Counted from the first letter of the stretch, positions 9,655 to 20,809 are shown. The stretch is 64,000 nt of DNA from Clarkia xantiana subsp. parviflora (GCA_036873135.1 JAPTYO010000022.1:8399785-8463784); one strand, 5' to 3'. Notes: generated from the sequence alone by a model not told the origin. Numbers and translations: made by a program.

Positions 9655-11953
9655 TCAATCAGAGCCTTCGGGAGAGTCACCCTGACCCCCTGAGGCTGAA
9701 CCACCGGCAGAGATGGAGGAAGAGGAGGAGTCTGACGTATCGATATCCACAGGTGTAGCATCCACCTGTGTAGGGGCAGGCTCGTCTGCAACAGCAGCCT
9801 GACCCCTAAGGACAGCCATGTAGCCAGTAGAGTATGGCCCGAAATCACCAAGATCGCCAACTGGAAACTGAGGATCAATGCGGAAAATATGATCAACCAG
9901 ATACTCACCAAACTGGTTCATCTCTTGAGTGAGCCGCACGCTATAGTCAGCAGTGAAGGCAGAAGAAGCCTTGTATTCAGACACTGCGACAGTCCTCTCC
10001 TCCGCCCAGCACCTAGCCTCCAACTTCCGCAGCTCCTCAGAATGGAGTGAAGATGCAACCTCAGCCTCCCGGCGTAAGCTACCTACGGTAGCCTCAAGTA
10101 AGGACACTTGGTCCCTGAGCTCCTGCATCTTCAGATCAGATAAGCGCGCCTTCTCAGCAGCAGTGGCGAGCTCCGCCTTCAGGGAGACCTGGCTGTCCTC
10201 AAGGGTCTTCTTCTCGTCAGATAGCTCGAGCACGAGTGATGACATGTTCACCATGTCAGACATACCCTGATAATTTAAACAAGGGATGAGTAACCAAAAA
10301 GCCAACCACATAAAAGTATAAAGAAGAAAGCAAGGAACAACTCACAGGTGCATAACGAGAGAGTACACCCTTAACGAAGCGCCGAGTCTCCCCAGGAGAC
10401 TTAGGTTGAGCAGCACGATCGCCAGGAGGGATGGCACCGCGAAGTACACGGATGCAACCCTCAGGAGTCCGCAAAGAGGAGCCGCTATCAAGGTGGAACT
10501 CCTTCAAACCTGCGAAGGGAGTCCACTCAGACCCAACGACATCCTCGTCAGTAAGACGTGCGAAGTCTTTCCGACTCAAAGCCGGAGGCCCACCTATACA
10601 AACGAAGCAAGTCAAAGGAAAATATAAACATAAAAGCATCAGTGATAAGGTAGAGATCGAACCTGATGACCGTGCCCTCGGCTGGGGGGCAGGGGAACCA
10701 CCACCAACAGGTCGCTTCCCTTTATCAGTGTGGGAAGGCACCTCTTCGACCACCATCTCTTTATCGCGAGACAGGGTCGGGGGACGAGCAACGGGCGAAG
10801 AAGGATCCGCAGCTTTCTTCCTCTTGACAGCTGAGGCCCCGGCCTCAGAGTCAGATCTCCGCGACTTGGACTTATAAGGTCCAGAGTCTTTGCCTACGGA
10901 GACAACCCTCTCGGTCACCAAGGGAGAGCGCCCTAGCAATGCAAGAAAAACAAGATAAGGAAAACACAAGTATACCAAAAAGAAGCAAACAGGAGGAAGT
11001 ATACCAGAGCTCCCAGCCTTCTTCCCAAGCATGGGGGATTTCTTCAGAGTGGAGCTAGAAGGAGCCTTCCTCTTGCTCAGGTCAACCGGTGCTCCCTGCA
11101 CGTTATAGGTTTTTCCGTGAAACCAACCTACAAAGGAAAAGCAGAAAGTAAATAAAGATGAGAAGACTAAGTAACATACCGAACCCCCAGAGTCAGGAGT
11201 CAAACTGATCCCGGCCTCGTAAAGATCCGTCTCAGTCACTAAGGACACGGGGCAGTATGATCGAGTCATGTTGCTCTCATGAATGATCTTCATAGTCTCT
11301 AAATCAATAGAAGAGAACTCCCCGAAAGCAGGCCAACCATCCGACCGATCCTCATTCAAGACCGACCAAGTGACGTATCGATCCGTGATGAAGAAATAAT
11401 GCTTGGCCCAGTGACTGGCCGAGTTGTCACTCCGGGCCACGAAGCGAAGGGAGGTATCCCACTCGACCCCACTCAACCCGAAGTCAGCAAATCGGGAATC
11501 CTTGAAGGTCGGATGGCGAGTTACAAAACTCGCAAAGCCCACCTTCTTCTGGTATTGGAACCGGTAGAAGCATCGGAACAGAACTAGGGAGTACTTCCAG
11601 GAGTACCAGTGGCACAACACCCGGAAGCCCACCCAGACACAGAGGGCACTGGGGGCAAGGTTCACAGGAGAAATCCTGAAGAACCTGCTCAACTCTACGA
11701 GGTCATCGCAGTAAGGCAACATCAACCCAAATCGAATCTGGGAGGGGTAAACGACGACCTTCCCCCTAGGAGGCTCCGTCACCGTCTCGCGGGTATTCCC
11801 CAAGGAAGGGAGGAAAGGATATAGAGGCTCATCTAAGGGACAGATATCTCCTAAGGTAACGTGCTCATTGTAATCAGACCTAGTTAGGTGGTTCTCCGAC
11901 AGAGCAGCGAGACCTAAGGCAAAGGTAGCAGGAAATCCCAAAGTTCGAATCAA
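9655..11953 (-). CDS. Antisense gene of element A (Transposase_28-like domain plus coiled coil)
   Basis: Spliced gene opposite to gag. Predicted exons (minus): ~11953-11180, 11095-11005, 10932-10663, 10593-10346, 10266-9655, with GT-AG ends and intron phases 0,1,1,0. This gives about 664 aa. The 5' end is uncertain: an ATG followed by GTGAGT lies near 12046, as in a tiny first exon, but I could not join it in frame. The N-terminal region (LPYCDDLVELSRFFRISPVN, then VWVGFRVLCHWYSWKYSLVL) resembles the plant 'putative gypsy-type transposon' family (Pfam Transposase_28). The middle is basic and serine-rich. The last exon is an alpha-helical coiled coil (LVLELSDEKKTLEDSQVSLK) with an acidic serine tail. 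It is homologous to the gene at 53426-55770. Function unknown. Confidence 0.82.
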
Positions 11954-12054
11954 GTTTCGACTAACACCCCAGCTTAGATCGCAACACTAAGCTAATGATA
12001 GGAAAGGAAGTAATGCGACAAAAAGAAGAGAAAAGGAACTCACTCATCCTTCGG

Positions 12055-13570
12055 AGGATGTAACGCCTCTGTAGAGTCTGTGTGCGGGGACACCACCAGG
12101 AATACAGTACCTGCCACGACATGACAAATATCAAGACAAGAAAATTTCCGAAAAACCGGGAGTACTCCGACACTCGACCAACGACAACAACCAAAGATTC
12201 GAAGACACCCAACAAAGATAACAAACATGAGCCAAGGACACCACGACAACCAAATCGAATAATTTTATCCGAACCTAAAGTCAGTTTTCGGGCAAAATTA
12301 CCGTTACGCCCTCCAACGGAAATCAACACACAAATGGCTACACAACATCAAATTCAAAACGGGGATAGTTTAATCGGACAAGAAACTATCTCCGGACGAC
12401 CGGCCAAATTTTTTCCCAAATCCACAACTATCTACGGCTATCCACGGCAATCCCACATTCAATCAAATATCGACAATCAAGTATCGGCAATCAAGTATCG
12501 GCAATCAAGTATCGGCAATCAAGTATCGACAATTCAAAAATCAACATTTTACGCGGTAACGGAAAGGAAAAGAATGGACCTTCGGAAAACCCGACCCGAT
12601 GTGATAAACGGGTCCGGAAGTCGAATTTTGGAGTTGGCCGGAATCAGCCCCTCGCCGGAGCCCCAATTTCGTCGTCGCCGGAGTTGATTTCAGTCGCCCC
12701 GCCGCCGCCGGAAAGCACCGCACGCCGCACCGGAGTCGTCCCACCTCGCCGTCGATCGCCCTCGCTGGACCAGACGCCGTCCCCGCCGGCAACGACCTCG
12801 CCGGCAACGACCTCGCCGTCGTCCCGCTGTCCCTCCGCGCCGCCGCTGGTCGGGCTGTCGTCCCAGTCAGCCGCCGCCTTCGCCCGATGCCGGCGTCTCC
12901 TTTCCGCCCGTGCTGGTCGAGATTTCTGGCCTCTCACCGGAAATTTCGGCCGGCCTCCTCCTTGGGTGTGCTCTAAATTCTTTCTTGCTCTCCAAGGGTG
13001 AGAAAAAAGGGAAAAGGGTGGCTATGGTGACTAACTAAGGTATTTTCCTAACTCTCCTATTTGAAAGATGGTAGGGTTTTTTAAAGAGTTCTAATCACCA
13101 CCCTCCATTCATTTTTAAGTGAGATCTAAGGGTTAAAGAAAAACCATCACTTTTACCCCCTTTTACTATGGCTAAGTATATCTCCATACTTAGAAAAAAC
13201 CATCAAGTTAGGCCAAAATTAAATTTTTCTCCACTTAGGCAAAATCCCGGCATGAAATTGAAGTATAAGTCACTTAGTTGCATTCGTATTACGTTCCTAT
13301 GCGAGCATGTATTTTTTGAGTATACGCCTGTAGCAAAGATAGATTTATTACTCCCACTCCAGACGGACGCATGCTTAGGCACACGTCCGTGCTACTCTGA
13401 CGTTTACAATTCCTCTATCTCATAAGGCAGGGGGCAGAGTCAGAGGCACGCATCCATGGGTAAGCAAGCATTCAGATGAAAGGTAAAACCCCGGTTTCAA
13501 ATTGCGCGTGTCATACCATCCTAAAATAGAGTCAATCAAGGGTTAAGCCATTGGTTGACTCAGGGGCATG
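12055..13570. other. Upstream region of the antisense gene in element A, with GC-rich block and short repeats
   Basis: Relative to the minus-strand gene this is promoter and leader. It holds a 14-bp tandem repeat (CAATCAAGTATCGG) about five times at 12475-12535 and a strongly GC-rich, CpG-rich block at about 12600-12960 full of CGCCGCCGG. It ends with a purine tract (CAGGGGCATG) just before the 3' LTR, the expected place of the polypurine tract. Open frames in the GC-rich block are composition effects. Confidence 0.6.
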
Positions 13571-14422
13571 TGATGGATATACGCCCAATTTGAACCCGTT
13601 GACTTCCGAATCGTTTTATTATTATCACCCCGTTAATGATTGTAAATCGAAACTTCAACCCGAACACTTCGCGAGAACACCAACGGCCCGGACGAGGCCG
13701 AAGCGCTCGTCCGGCCGAGTCAAACTCACCTAGGTGAGGTTGGGTGGCCACACCCGACCTCCCATAAGGGAGATCGGGTCAGCCGACCCGATCTCCCCTA
13801 GGGGAGATCGGGTGGACCAACCCGATCTCTCCTAGGGGAGATCGGGTCGGCCAACCCGATCTCCCCTAGGGGGGATAGGTTTGGTCAACCCTATCCCCCC
13901 TAGGAGGGGTTGGGTGGCCTCACCCAACCCCTACCCTTGGGGGTCGGATTTCCCTTCCCCCCAAGGGTCCTGACACCATCCTTGGACTCCCATACTCGGT
14001 TTATTCCGCCAACCTTCTCTGTATCCTAAGGTCTTAATTATGTGCTTAAAGGTTAATTAACTGTGTTTAAAGGTTAACGATGTCATTAAGCCACCTTAAT
14101 GACACCGTTGCCTATAAATACCACACCTCCACTATTCATTTGATCATCTTGGCAAGTTGGATAATTTTGCTCTGACATCTCTCTAGCTTTATCTCTCTAA
14201 AAACCGTACTGACTTAGGCATCGGAGAGGGTTCATCAGGCACCACCCCCCCCCCCTCTGTGCCTGGTACTGCCCCTTCTGCAGGGCGAAAGGAGAAGAGA
14301 AGCTAAGGACGGAAGAACACAAGCTAGGATAGCACAACCCGAGATCACCCGATCCACAACATCTCCAGTGAGGAACGAGACTTGAGTCGACCGCCCGTTG
14401 ACCCTAGACTCGTAACCTAACA
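13571..14422 (+). repeat. 3' LTR of element A
   Basis: 852 bp, 68 bp longer than the 5' LTR. The extra length is two more ~34-bp palindromic GAGATCGGGT...ACCCGATCTC units at about 13780-13870. Ends and the TATA/hairpin region (hairpin 14236-14265) match the 5' LTR. It is followed by target duplicate GTTAT. Confidence 0.95.
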
Positions 14423-14427
14423 GTTAT

Positions 14428-14679
14428 GTCGGGAGCAAACATGTGAAGGTGTACTCCGATAGTGAGGCAGCCATTGCGGCAGTAAAGAATCCAAAGTACC
14501 ATAGTAGGACTTAACACATTGATGTGAAATATAATTATGCAAAATCTATGGTAGAAGATAATATAATAACTTTAGAATACTCGCCCACTGATGACATGGT
14601 GGCGGGCCCATTAACTAAACAATTATGCAGATAGATATTTGAAAAGCACATTAAACTGCTTGGATTGCGTAGGGTTTAG
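14428..14679 (+). pseudogene. Copia RNase H C-terminus (element X, right part)
   Basis: Continuation of the X reading frame interrupted at 4080. It gives VYSDSEAAIAAVKN, HIDVKYNYAK and SPTDDMVAGPLTKQL, the usual end of Copia pol, then a stop near 14677. One stop codon (near 14512) is in frame. The homologous block at 44819-45160 gives YSDSRAAIAAVKN...KHIDVKYNYAKNMVED, which confirms the join. Confidence 0.88.
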
Positions 14680-14694
14680 AGGTGGGAGTGTGTC

Positions 14695-16242
14695 TGTGAT
14701 AACATTTTGATAAATTGAAAGTTACATTTTTTTATTAACGAGAGAATCGCAATTTGAGTTTATGATTCATCGACGTCATAATGATTAATTACATTGGATG
14801 GTACGGTCTATAAACTGAGTCGTAGGAGGACGCAATCATCTGCTTAAAATTATGTCAAATGTGGGCCTTGCCTAGTCACACAGGCACGGTCGTCTTGTAG
14901 GAAAAGGGGACCTCTTCCGAAGCAAGACTAGCCAAGAACCAGTTGGGAAACTTGGTTATGCAAAACGATCATTTGGTTTCGGAGTAACACGACATGATCT
15001 TCGTTTTGCACTTCGCCGGTGATGAACTATGTTCGTCATTCAACCACATTATGGGACAGATGAAAGTCTGTGATAGCATCATTGACATATCCCACGCTTG
15101 ACATTGTTCGGGTATGCTATTGACGCGTGCTTCATACTACGTGTGCCACGTTCGACCGCGGGATTAAGCTCGGTTGTGCTAGATAGAATCTTTGCGATTC
15201 GTACGGGGGCAAGCTTCTTCACCTTGAGCGTGTGACTGATCCCTGGAGCCTTATGAAGTGGCGCCCGAAGTATCTTCATGGAATCAGAACTCATATCTAA
15301 GGTCAGGCTCAATGTTGGCCTCCTGGCGTACGAGCGTAGTGCTGAAGAAAAAGGCCAAGTGACCACGTCCTGGAAACCAGTTAGGTATGACTAAGGGTAT
15401 GAGCGATGGGGATGGTCAAGTTCACCTATAATTCACCGACTCTTGGATTCACTAGGTGGCCACCAACCGTATATTAGTTCAAGGTTGTGAATACTTATAA
15501 GGATGCCCTGGAGAAGCATTCCTATGTGGAAAACTTGGCAATTGGAGAATTAGCAGTTGACCTAGGATATAGCGATACAAACTGATTTTTTTAACAGTTT
15601 GATTTGAGATAGGGAATCAACGTTCCGCGGGAGCTACAATACTCCTTAAAGATGAGTAGCACGATGCCCGTCGTATCCTTCGGTCGCACGGAAAACCTCG
15701 TATGAACTATATTCGTAAACATGGGCAGGATCAGAAGAGTGGAATGTTGATGCGATTTAGACAACAATACATTAACAGGCACCCTCCCATTCCGGCGAGT
15801 GGGAGCTGTTAGCATATGGTGACTGGTGCTGTAATTGGTAGCCCATTAATATGCATAGGTAACCTAAGAAATTGGGTTAATGTCACATTAGGGAAATTGG
15901 GCTTGACCTAAATCCCAATTGACATGAGAGGCCCAAAATTAGGCCTCCCTAGCATAAGTGGCCGGCTGAAATGGTGTTCCAATTTGCTTAGAGCAAAACA
16001 CTCCGGAGATTCGTCCCTGCCAAGAATCGATCAGAGGCTTTGCTGTGGAGCTAATACCACGTTGGGTTTCTCTAAAAAGAACCTTTACGGGTTCCGTCCG
16101 GTGGATCGTGAACTCCCTCAGCAAGATCCTTGGGACTACGGAAAAGGTTTAAGGTATGTGCACATCTTCCGCTGCGTAATTCTGATTACAAGCATGTACC
16201 TTCTTTTGTTGTTTCCGTAGTAATCAACCCCGTAATCCAACA
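14695..16242 (+). repeat. 3' LTR of Copia element X
   Basis: About 1.55 kb from TGTGATAACA to ATCCAACA. It comes after a purine tract (GGTGGGAGTG) that follows the pol stop. Much of it aligns by eye with 45174-46875 after the related Copia remnant, including 'gtgggcc', 'gcccattaat' and the shared CCGTAATCC near the end. The next bases, GTCAT, would be the target duplicate; the 5' end of X is not in the window. No gene is seen inside it. Confidence 0.8.
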
Positions 16243-16780
16243 GTCATACCCTGTCCATAGATTCTTCAACTTGGTAAAGAATAGGGTAACAAAGTCAATG
16301 CCCTGTCGAGCACTGACAATCTCCCTATGTAACTGGTATATCCTAGATCCATTGATCTTACTGAAACTCTCTTGGAGTTCCATCCAGGCTATATATGCCG
16401 ATTCAGAGTACATAATTCCATTAGAAATATCATTGGAAACATAATTCATCAACCAACCAGAGACTACATCATTGCAACAACCCCGGAGATGTTGCAAGTT
16501 CAATTCAAAAGTCTCACGCTTGCATGCAACAGTTATAAATCCTAATTTATTATTTCCAAGAAGAAAATCAACATAGCGCGACTCTATTCGGTGTAATTTT
16601 CAGTTCCAGTCAATTTAACAGAAACAACACACTGGCCAGTCAAATGTAAAAACAAGGGAAAGAACGAGTGCACATCAGATGATAGATCAAGCGATTGAAA
16701 ATCTGCGCTTGCATCAAGAACCTTAGAAGACTTTGTGCCTTAGGTAGATTTGCCATCGTCTGCCATCTCGATAAAAAACG
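16243..16780 (-). pseudogene. Copia gag fragment (element Y)
   Basis: Minus-strand translation of 16503-16243 gives a Copia gag (UBN2/retrotran_gag type): NYVSNDISNGIMYSESA, then ELQESFSKINGSRIYQLHRE and FTKLKNLW. Upstream, toward 16760, a likely start (MADDGKST) is followed by stop codons. It stops abruptly at the LTR end of X at 16242, so X inserted into this gag. The remaining part is not in the window. Confidence 0.82.
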
Positions 16781-17153
16781 AGTTGAAGAAGGTGTTTTGA
16801 AGAGTCTTTACGCCTTAATCGATTGATCCTTGGCGAAATCGCAAATGTCGCACCGATGATCAAGGAAGATCGCGAAGAGAAGTCGACATGCAACTACAAC
16901 ATCGGAAACGCCACGCCAAAATCAAGGCCTCTATGGATATCCGATCGTCAATAGAAACGAATCGTGAACAAGTGGTGATAATCGGAGAAGAAAACCACAT
17001 AATAGTCTTCGCTTTGCCTGGAGCGAACCGTCAAGGGAGTCGAAATGGTGTGCAGAGAAGATATAGTGGATGTAGAGATGAAAGGGCAGCGGAAGAGAGA
17101 GATGGATCAAACTATCATAAAGTGCAATTCCTCTCCATGCTCTGGTACCATTT
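16781..17153 (-). other. Leader and primer site of Copia element Y
   Basis: Minus-strand 5' leader. A tRNA-Met-type primer site TGGTACCAGAGC (about 17150-17139 on the minus strand) lies three bases inside the LTR end. The plus-strand frame here (about 96 codons) is not coding. Confidence 0.7.
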
Positions 17154-17367
17154 TGTCGATGGAAGAATAAAACCTTAGAATGTAAAGTGACATAAGAGTG
17201 GCATGTACATCTGATCTTATTCCTTCAATTGGAAGATTATCCCTCTATTAATACTAGGATTTTAATCTTGATCGAAACAATGTTTAACCCTCAACTTACA
17301 AATGAAGGAAACTTGTCCACAAACAAAGCAAACGGAATACAAAAGGGTCCAGATGGAAATAACAACA
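17154..17367 (-). repeat. Short LTR of Copia element Y
   Basis: About 214 bp bounded by TGTCGATGG and AATAACAACA, next to the primer site of Y. The outer boundary is inferred from the CA end and is not confirmed by a second copy. Confidence 0.55.
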
Positions 17368-18097
17368 ATTGTATGTATATATATCCTATATTAACATGTA
17401 GGTTCGATTCACTAGCTTATTTTTTTTATGGTAACATATATTATCTATACGTTAGTATGAAAAATGTTATATATATATATAAGTTTCATTTATTAGCTTA
17501 TATCTATTTTGTTTTTTTGTCTTATATTGATTTTCATATACGTACTTCGTATAAATGTTTAGATGTTCATATAGTGTACTCTTTATTTTTATTTTATGGA
17601 AATTATATTTTTTACGTAATCGCATGAACTCATATAATATTCTAGGCTAGTTAATGTGTAAGGTTAACTCACTAGTTTATTTTTGTAAGAGACATTTTTA
17701 TACGCACTTTGCACGAATATTTGGATAACAAAATACAAAAAATAAAACAATGAATTAGAACATGAAAATATTAAAACACTAGAAAACAGCCGTAGAAAAA
17801 TTGCCAGATTGCAATTAAGCCCTTGGTGACAAAAGTTGATTCAAAGTATGATATAGAGCAAGCATGTATTTATTTATACCGGCCGGATTAAAAATGTGTC
17901 CGCCGATGCACAAGAGATGTCATGCCACAGCCATAGCCAAAACATTGATTAATAATAATGATCCTCTTTCCTTTATCTTTTTTGGTAGTAAATAATCCTG
18001 TTTCCCATCATTATTATATTTTATTTTATGGGTATTAAGTGTGTGTACTGTATTTAAGGGAGGGAGAAGAGAGAAGAGAGAAAGAGAGGTGTGGAAA
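17368..18097 (+). other. Intergenic DNA and promoter of the P450 gene
   Basis: AT-rich intergenic sequence. A TATTTAAG box lies at about 18050, some 48 bp before the P450 start codon, followed by a GA-rich leader. No coding region is recognised. Confidence 0.5.
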
Positions 18098-19768
18098 ATG
18101 GATGGTCTGTTTGTTGTAACCGGAGTGGTGGTGGTGATAGTGATTAGTGTTAATATTGGGGTGAAAAAGTGGGTGTCATCAATGAGGAGAAGAAGAATTA
18201 TGAGTGGTGCGGTTGTCCCTCTTGGTAAACGGGGGTGGCCCCTGATTGGTGAAACCATTGAATTCCTTGCTTGTGCTTACTCCGACTGCCCAGAGTCATT
18301 CATGAACAAACGCCGTCGACTGTAAGTATATGTATTCCTTTATTTTCATTCGTATGTATGTATGTATTAAGGAATGAATGAAATATAGGTACGGAAAGGT
18401 GTTCAAGTCGCACATATTTGGAAGGGCAGCAATAATATCAACGGATGCAGAAGTGAGCAAGTTGATCCTGCAGAGTGATTCAAACACATTCGTGCCGTCC
18501 TACCCAAAGTCAGTGACAGAGCTTATGGGTAAATCCTCCATCCTCCTTATCAATGCTCCTCTCCACAAGAAAATACATGGCCTTGTTGCTGCCTTCATCA
18601 AATCTCCACTTCTTAAAGCTCAAATCACCAAGGACATGCACCGCTACCTCCATAAATCAATGCAAGCATGGACTCCCAACCGCCCTATCTATATCCAAGA
18701 CGAAGCAAAGAATGTATGTTATCTTAATAATTCCCATATTATATTATATTATATATTTGATGATACATGATTCATTTGCAGATTGCATTCCAAGTACTAG
18801 TGAAAGCACTGATTAGTGTAGAAGCAGGTGAAGAGATGGAGATGTTGAAGAAAGAGTTTGAGGAGTTTATCTCTGGTCTCATGTCTCTGCCTATTAATTT
18901 ACCTGGGACTTCACTTTACAGATCTCTGCAGGCAAAGAAGAAAATGATAAAGATGGTGGAGAGGATAATACAATCAAAAAGGAAGGTGGAGGAGGAGAGA
19001 AAGAAGAAGAAGATGGTGGATGTTGTTGATGTGTTAATGAATGGGGATGATGAAGAGTTGAGTGAGAGTTTGATAGCAGAGAACATGATAGACATGATGA
19101 TACCTGGAGAAGATTCTGTTCCCCTTCTCATCACTCTTGCTGTTAAATTCCTATCAACTTCTCCACTTGCTCTTCAACACTTGAGGGTGGGTAGTATATA
19201 TATATAACCTTGCTAATTCTTTAATTAAACTCTAATTATTCTTCTCAAATATGATGAACAGGAAGAGAACATAGAGATGAAAAGAAGGAAAGGGGAGGAG
19301 GGGATGATATGGAGTGATTATGTATGCTTAGAATTCACACAAAATGTAATAACAGAAACACTGAGGATGGGGAACATAATAACAGGTGTAATGAGGAAGG
19401 CAGTGAGAGATGTAGAGATTAAAGGATACTTAATCCCTAAAGGATGGTCTACTTTTGCTTATTTTAGATCACTACACCTTGATGAAACCCTCTATCAATC
19501 CCCATACAACTTCCATCCATGGAGATGGCAACTAAGCAGCAACAATAATACCATCAACACCACCAGCTTCACCCCTTTCGGAGGAGGACAGAGATTGTGT
19601 CCAGGTATGGATTTGGCCAGACTCCAGGCTTCCATCTTCCTTCACCACCTTGTCACTCAATTCACTTGGCAAGCTGAGGAAGACACCGTCATCAACTTCC
19701 CTACTGTTCGGATGAAGAGGAAAATGCCAATATGGGTCAAAACCACCAGGAGGACATCACTTTCCTAA
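18098..19768 (+). CDS. CYP90D: Cytochrome P450, CYP90D-like brassinosteroid C-23 hydroxylase
   Basis: Four predicted exons: 18098-18321, 18389-18713, 18782-19186, 19262-19768, all GT-AG, giving 486 aa. The N-terminus has a hydrophobic membrane anchor, then PLGKRGWPLIGETIEF. The I-helix oxygen-binding region reads MIPGEDSVP, the K-helix has ETLR (ExxR), and the heme loop is FGGGQRLCPG with the cysteine ligand. FVPSYPKSVTELMGKSSILL and IAFQVLVKALISVEAGEEME are close to my recollection of CYP90D1, which hydroxylates brassinosteroid precursors at C-23; CYP90C1 is the next closest. It should act on the ER membrane. No stop or frameshift is seen, so it is probably functional. Only three introns are predicted; relatives often have more. 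Confidence 0.9.
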
Positions 19769-20059
19769 TTGCTTCCATTTGTATTATTTCACGACTTGTA
19801 TTGCAAAACAAAAGACATCCAAAACAACAAAAGGAAATATTTTTGGCTTTCACAACACAATCTATCTATTCTCTCATCTTATCCTCTGTTTTATCTGTAA
19901 GGAATATTTTGGGGGAAGATGAATCTTTCATTGCTTACTGCGCCACACCACACCAATATATGTCCCATTCATAAAAAGGTTCAATATTATAAATTACATG
20001 TTCAACTTTTACTCAATTTCCTCTCTGTAAAATGATGTGTACTTTAGGGTACTTAATAA
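19769..20059 (+). other. 3' flank of the P450 gene
   Basis: Probable 3' untranslated region and downstream DNA. No second gene is recognised. Confidence 0.5.
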
Positions 20060-20245
20060 GAATTTGATTTGATGACCTTTCTAGCAAGTCATTAAAGTTA
20101 GGGATTGTTTTACAATTCTAGGAACTATGGTCGTTATAACAGACTTTTGAACGAGTATAAAGGCAGGAAACGCTATTTGTAATAGCTTGCTTGATTCTAA
20201 GTGAATTCTGAAATGATTTCTGAGTTTGTTCACATAAATTTGTAT
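20060..20245 (+). repeat. Short 5' LTR (partial) of chromovirus Z
   Basis: Sequence with a TATA-like GAGTATAAAGG (about 20153) ends in TTCACA shortly before TTGTATCAGAGC, a tRNA-Met-type primer site near 20250. The left boundary is not defined because no second LTR copy exists here. Confidence 0.5.
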
Positions 20246-20593
20246 CAGAGCTGCCGTTCCTCCCCTTTCTCTGATTGGCGGAAGCTCGCGATTCCGATTA
20301 TCGATTCTTACGAAGCAACTCACTGAGTTGCAATGACGGAAAAAAAAAAAAGCACAAGAAATTAAGAAGATAGAAGCTCAATTGAAGGATCATGATAAGG
20401 CGGTCCATTGAGTTTTCAACAAAACGGATGAGATTGATGCTCGAATTGATGAAGTTGACAGATCGATGGCGGATATGAAGGATATGTTGGCGAGGTTGGC
20501 TTCGCAACAAGCTGCGACGATGCAAATGATTCGTGAGCTCAAAAGGAGTAATGGAGATTTGTCATCTCATCAGAATCAGTTAGAGGAGCAAGA

Positions 20594-20809
20594 ACTGGCT
20601 GATCAAACGAATTATCGAGCTCCAGCTCACGATCGGTCGCAGCGATCAAATCAATTTGGCAGAGTGGATTTTCCTCGTTTCAATGGCGAGGATCTGCAAG
20701 GACTGGCTGATCAAACGAATTATCGAGCTCCAGCTCAGGATCGATCGCGGCGATCAAATAAATTTGGCAGAGTGGATTTTCCTCGTTTCAATTGCGAGGA
20801 TGCAAGGAT
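20594..20809 (+). repeat. 108-bp in-frame tandem duplication in gag of Z
   Basis: Two units, 20594-20701 and 20702-20809, both encode LADQTNYRAPA(H/Q)DRS(Q/R)RSN and FGRVDFPRFN. They differ at a handful of bases. The length is 36 codons, so the frame is kept. Confidence 0.9.

Larger units (their letters stand above)
4081..14422 (+). mobile_element. Non-autonomous Tat-type Ty3/Gypsy element A (gag-PR-gag' plus antisense gene)
   Basis: A complete 10,342-bp LTR element flanked by a perfect 5-bp target duplication GTTAT (4076-4080 and 14423-14427). LTRs begin TGATGG and end AACA. The primer site TGGCGCCGTCAGTGGG follows the 5' LTR. Order inside: gag with CHHC knuckle, protease, second gag-like domain, two tandem repeat arrays, a minus-strand spliced gene, a GC-rich block, 3' LTR. 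No reverse transcriptase, RNase H or integrase is present anywhere between the LTRs, so it must have been mobilised in trans. The LTRs differ by about nine substitutions (hand count) plus a 68-bp repeat expansion, which suggests a fairly recent insertion. Confidence 0.93.

Noticed and set aside
12541..13001. Overlapping frames on both strands in the GC-rich block of element A
   Set aside because: GC-rich DNA has few stop codons; residues are low-complexity Pro/Arg/Ser and differ between families.
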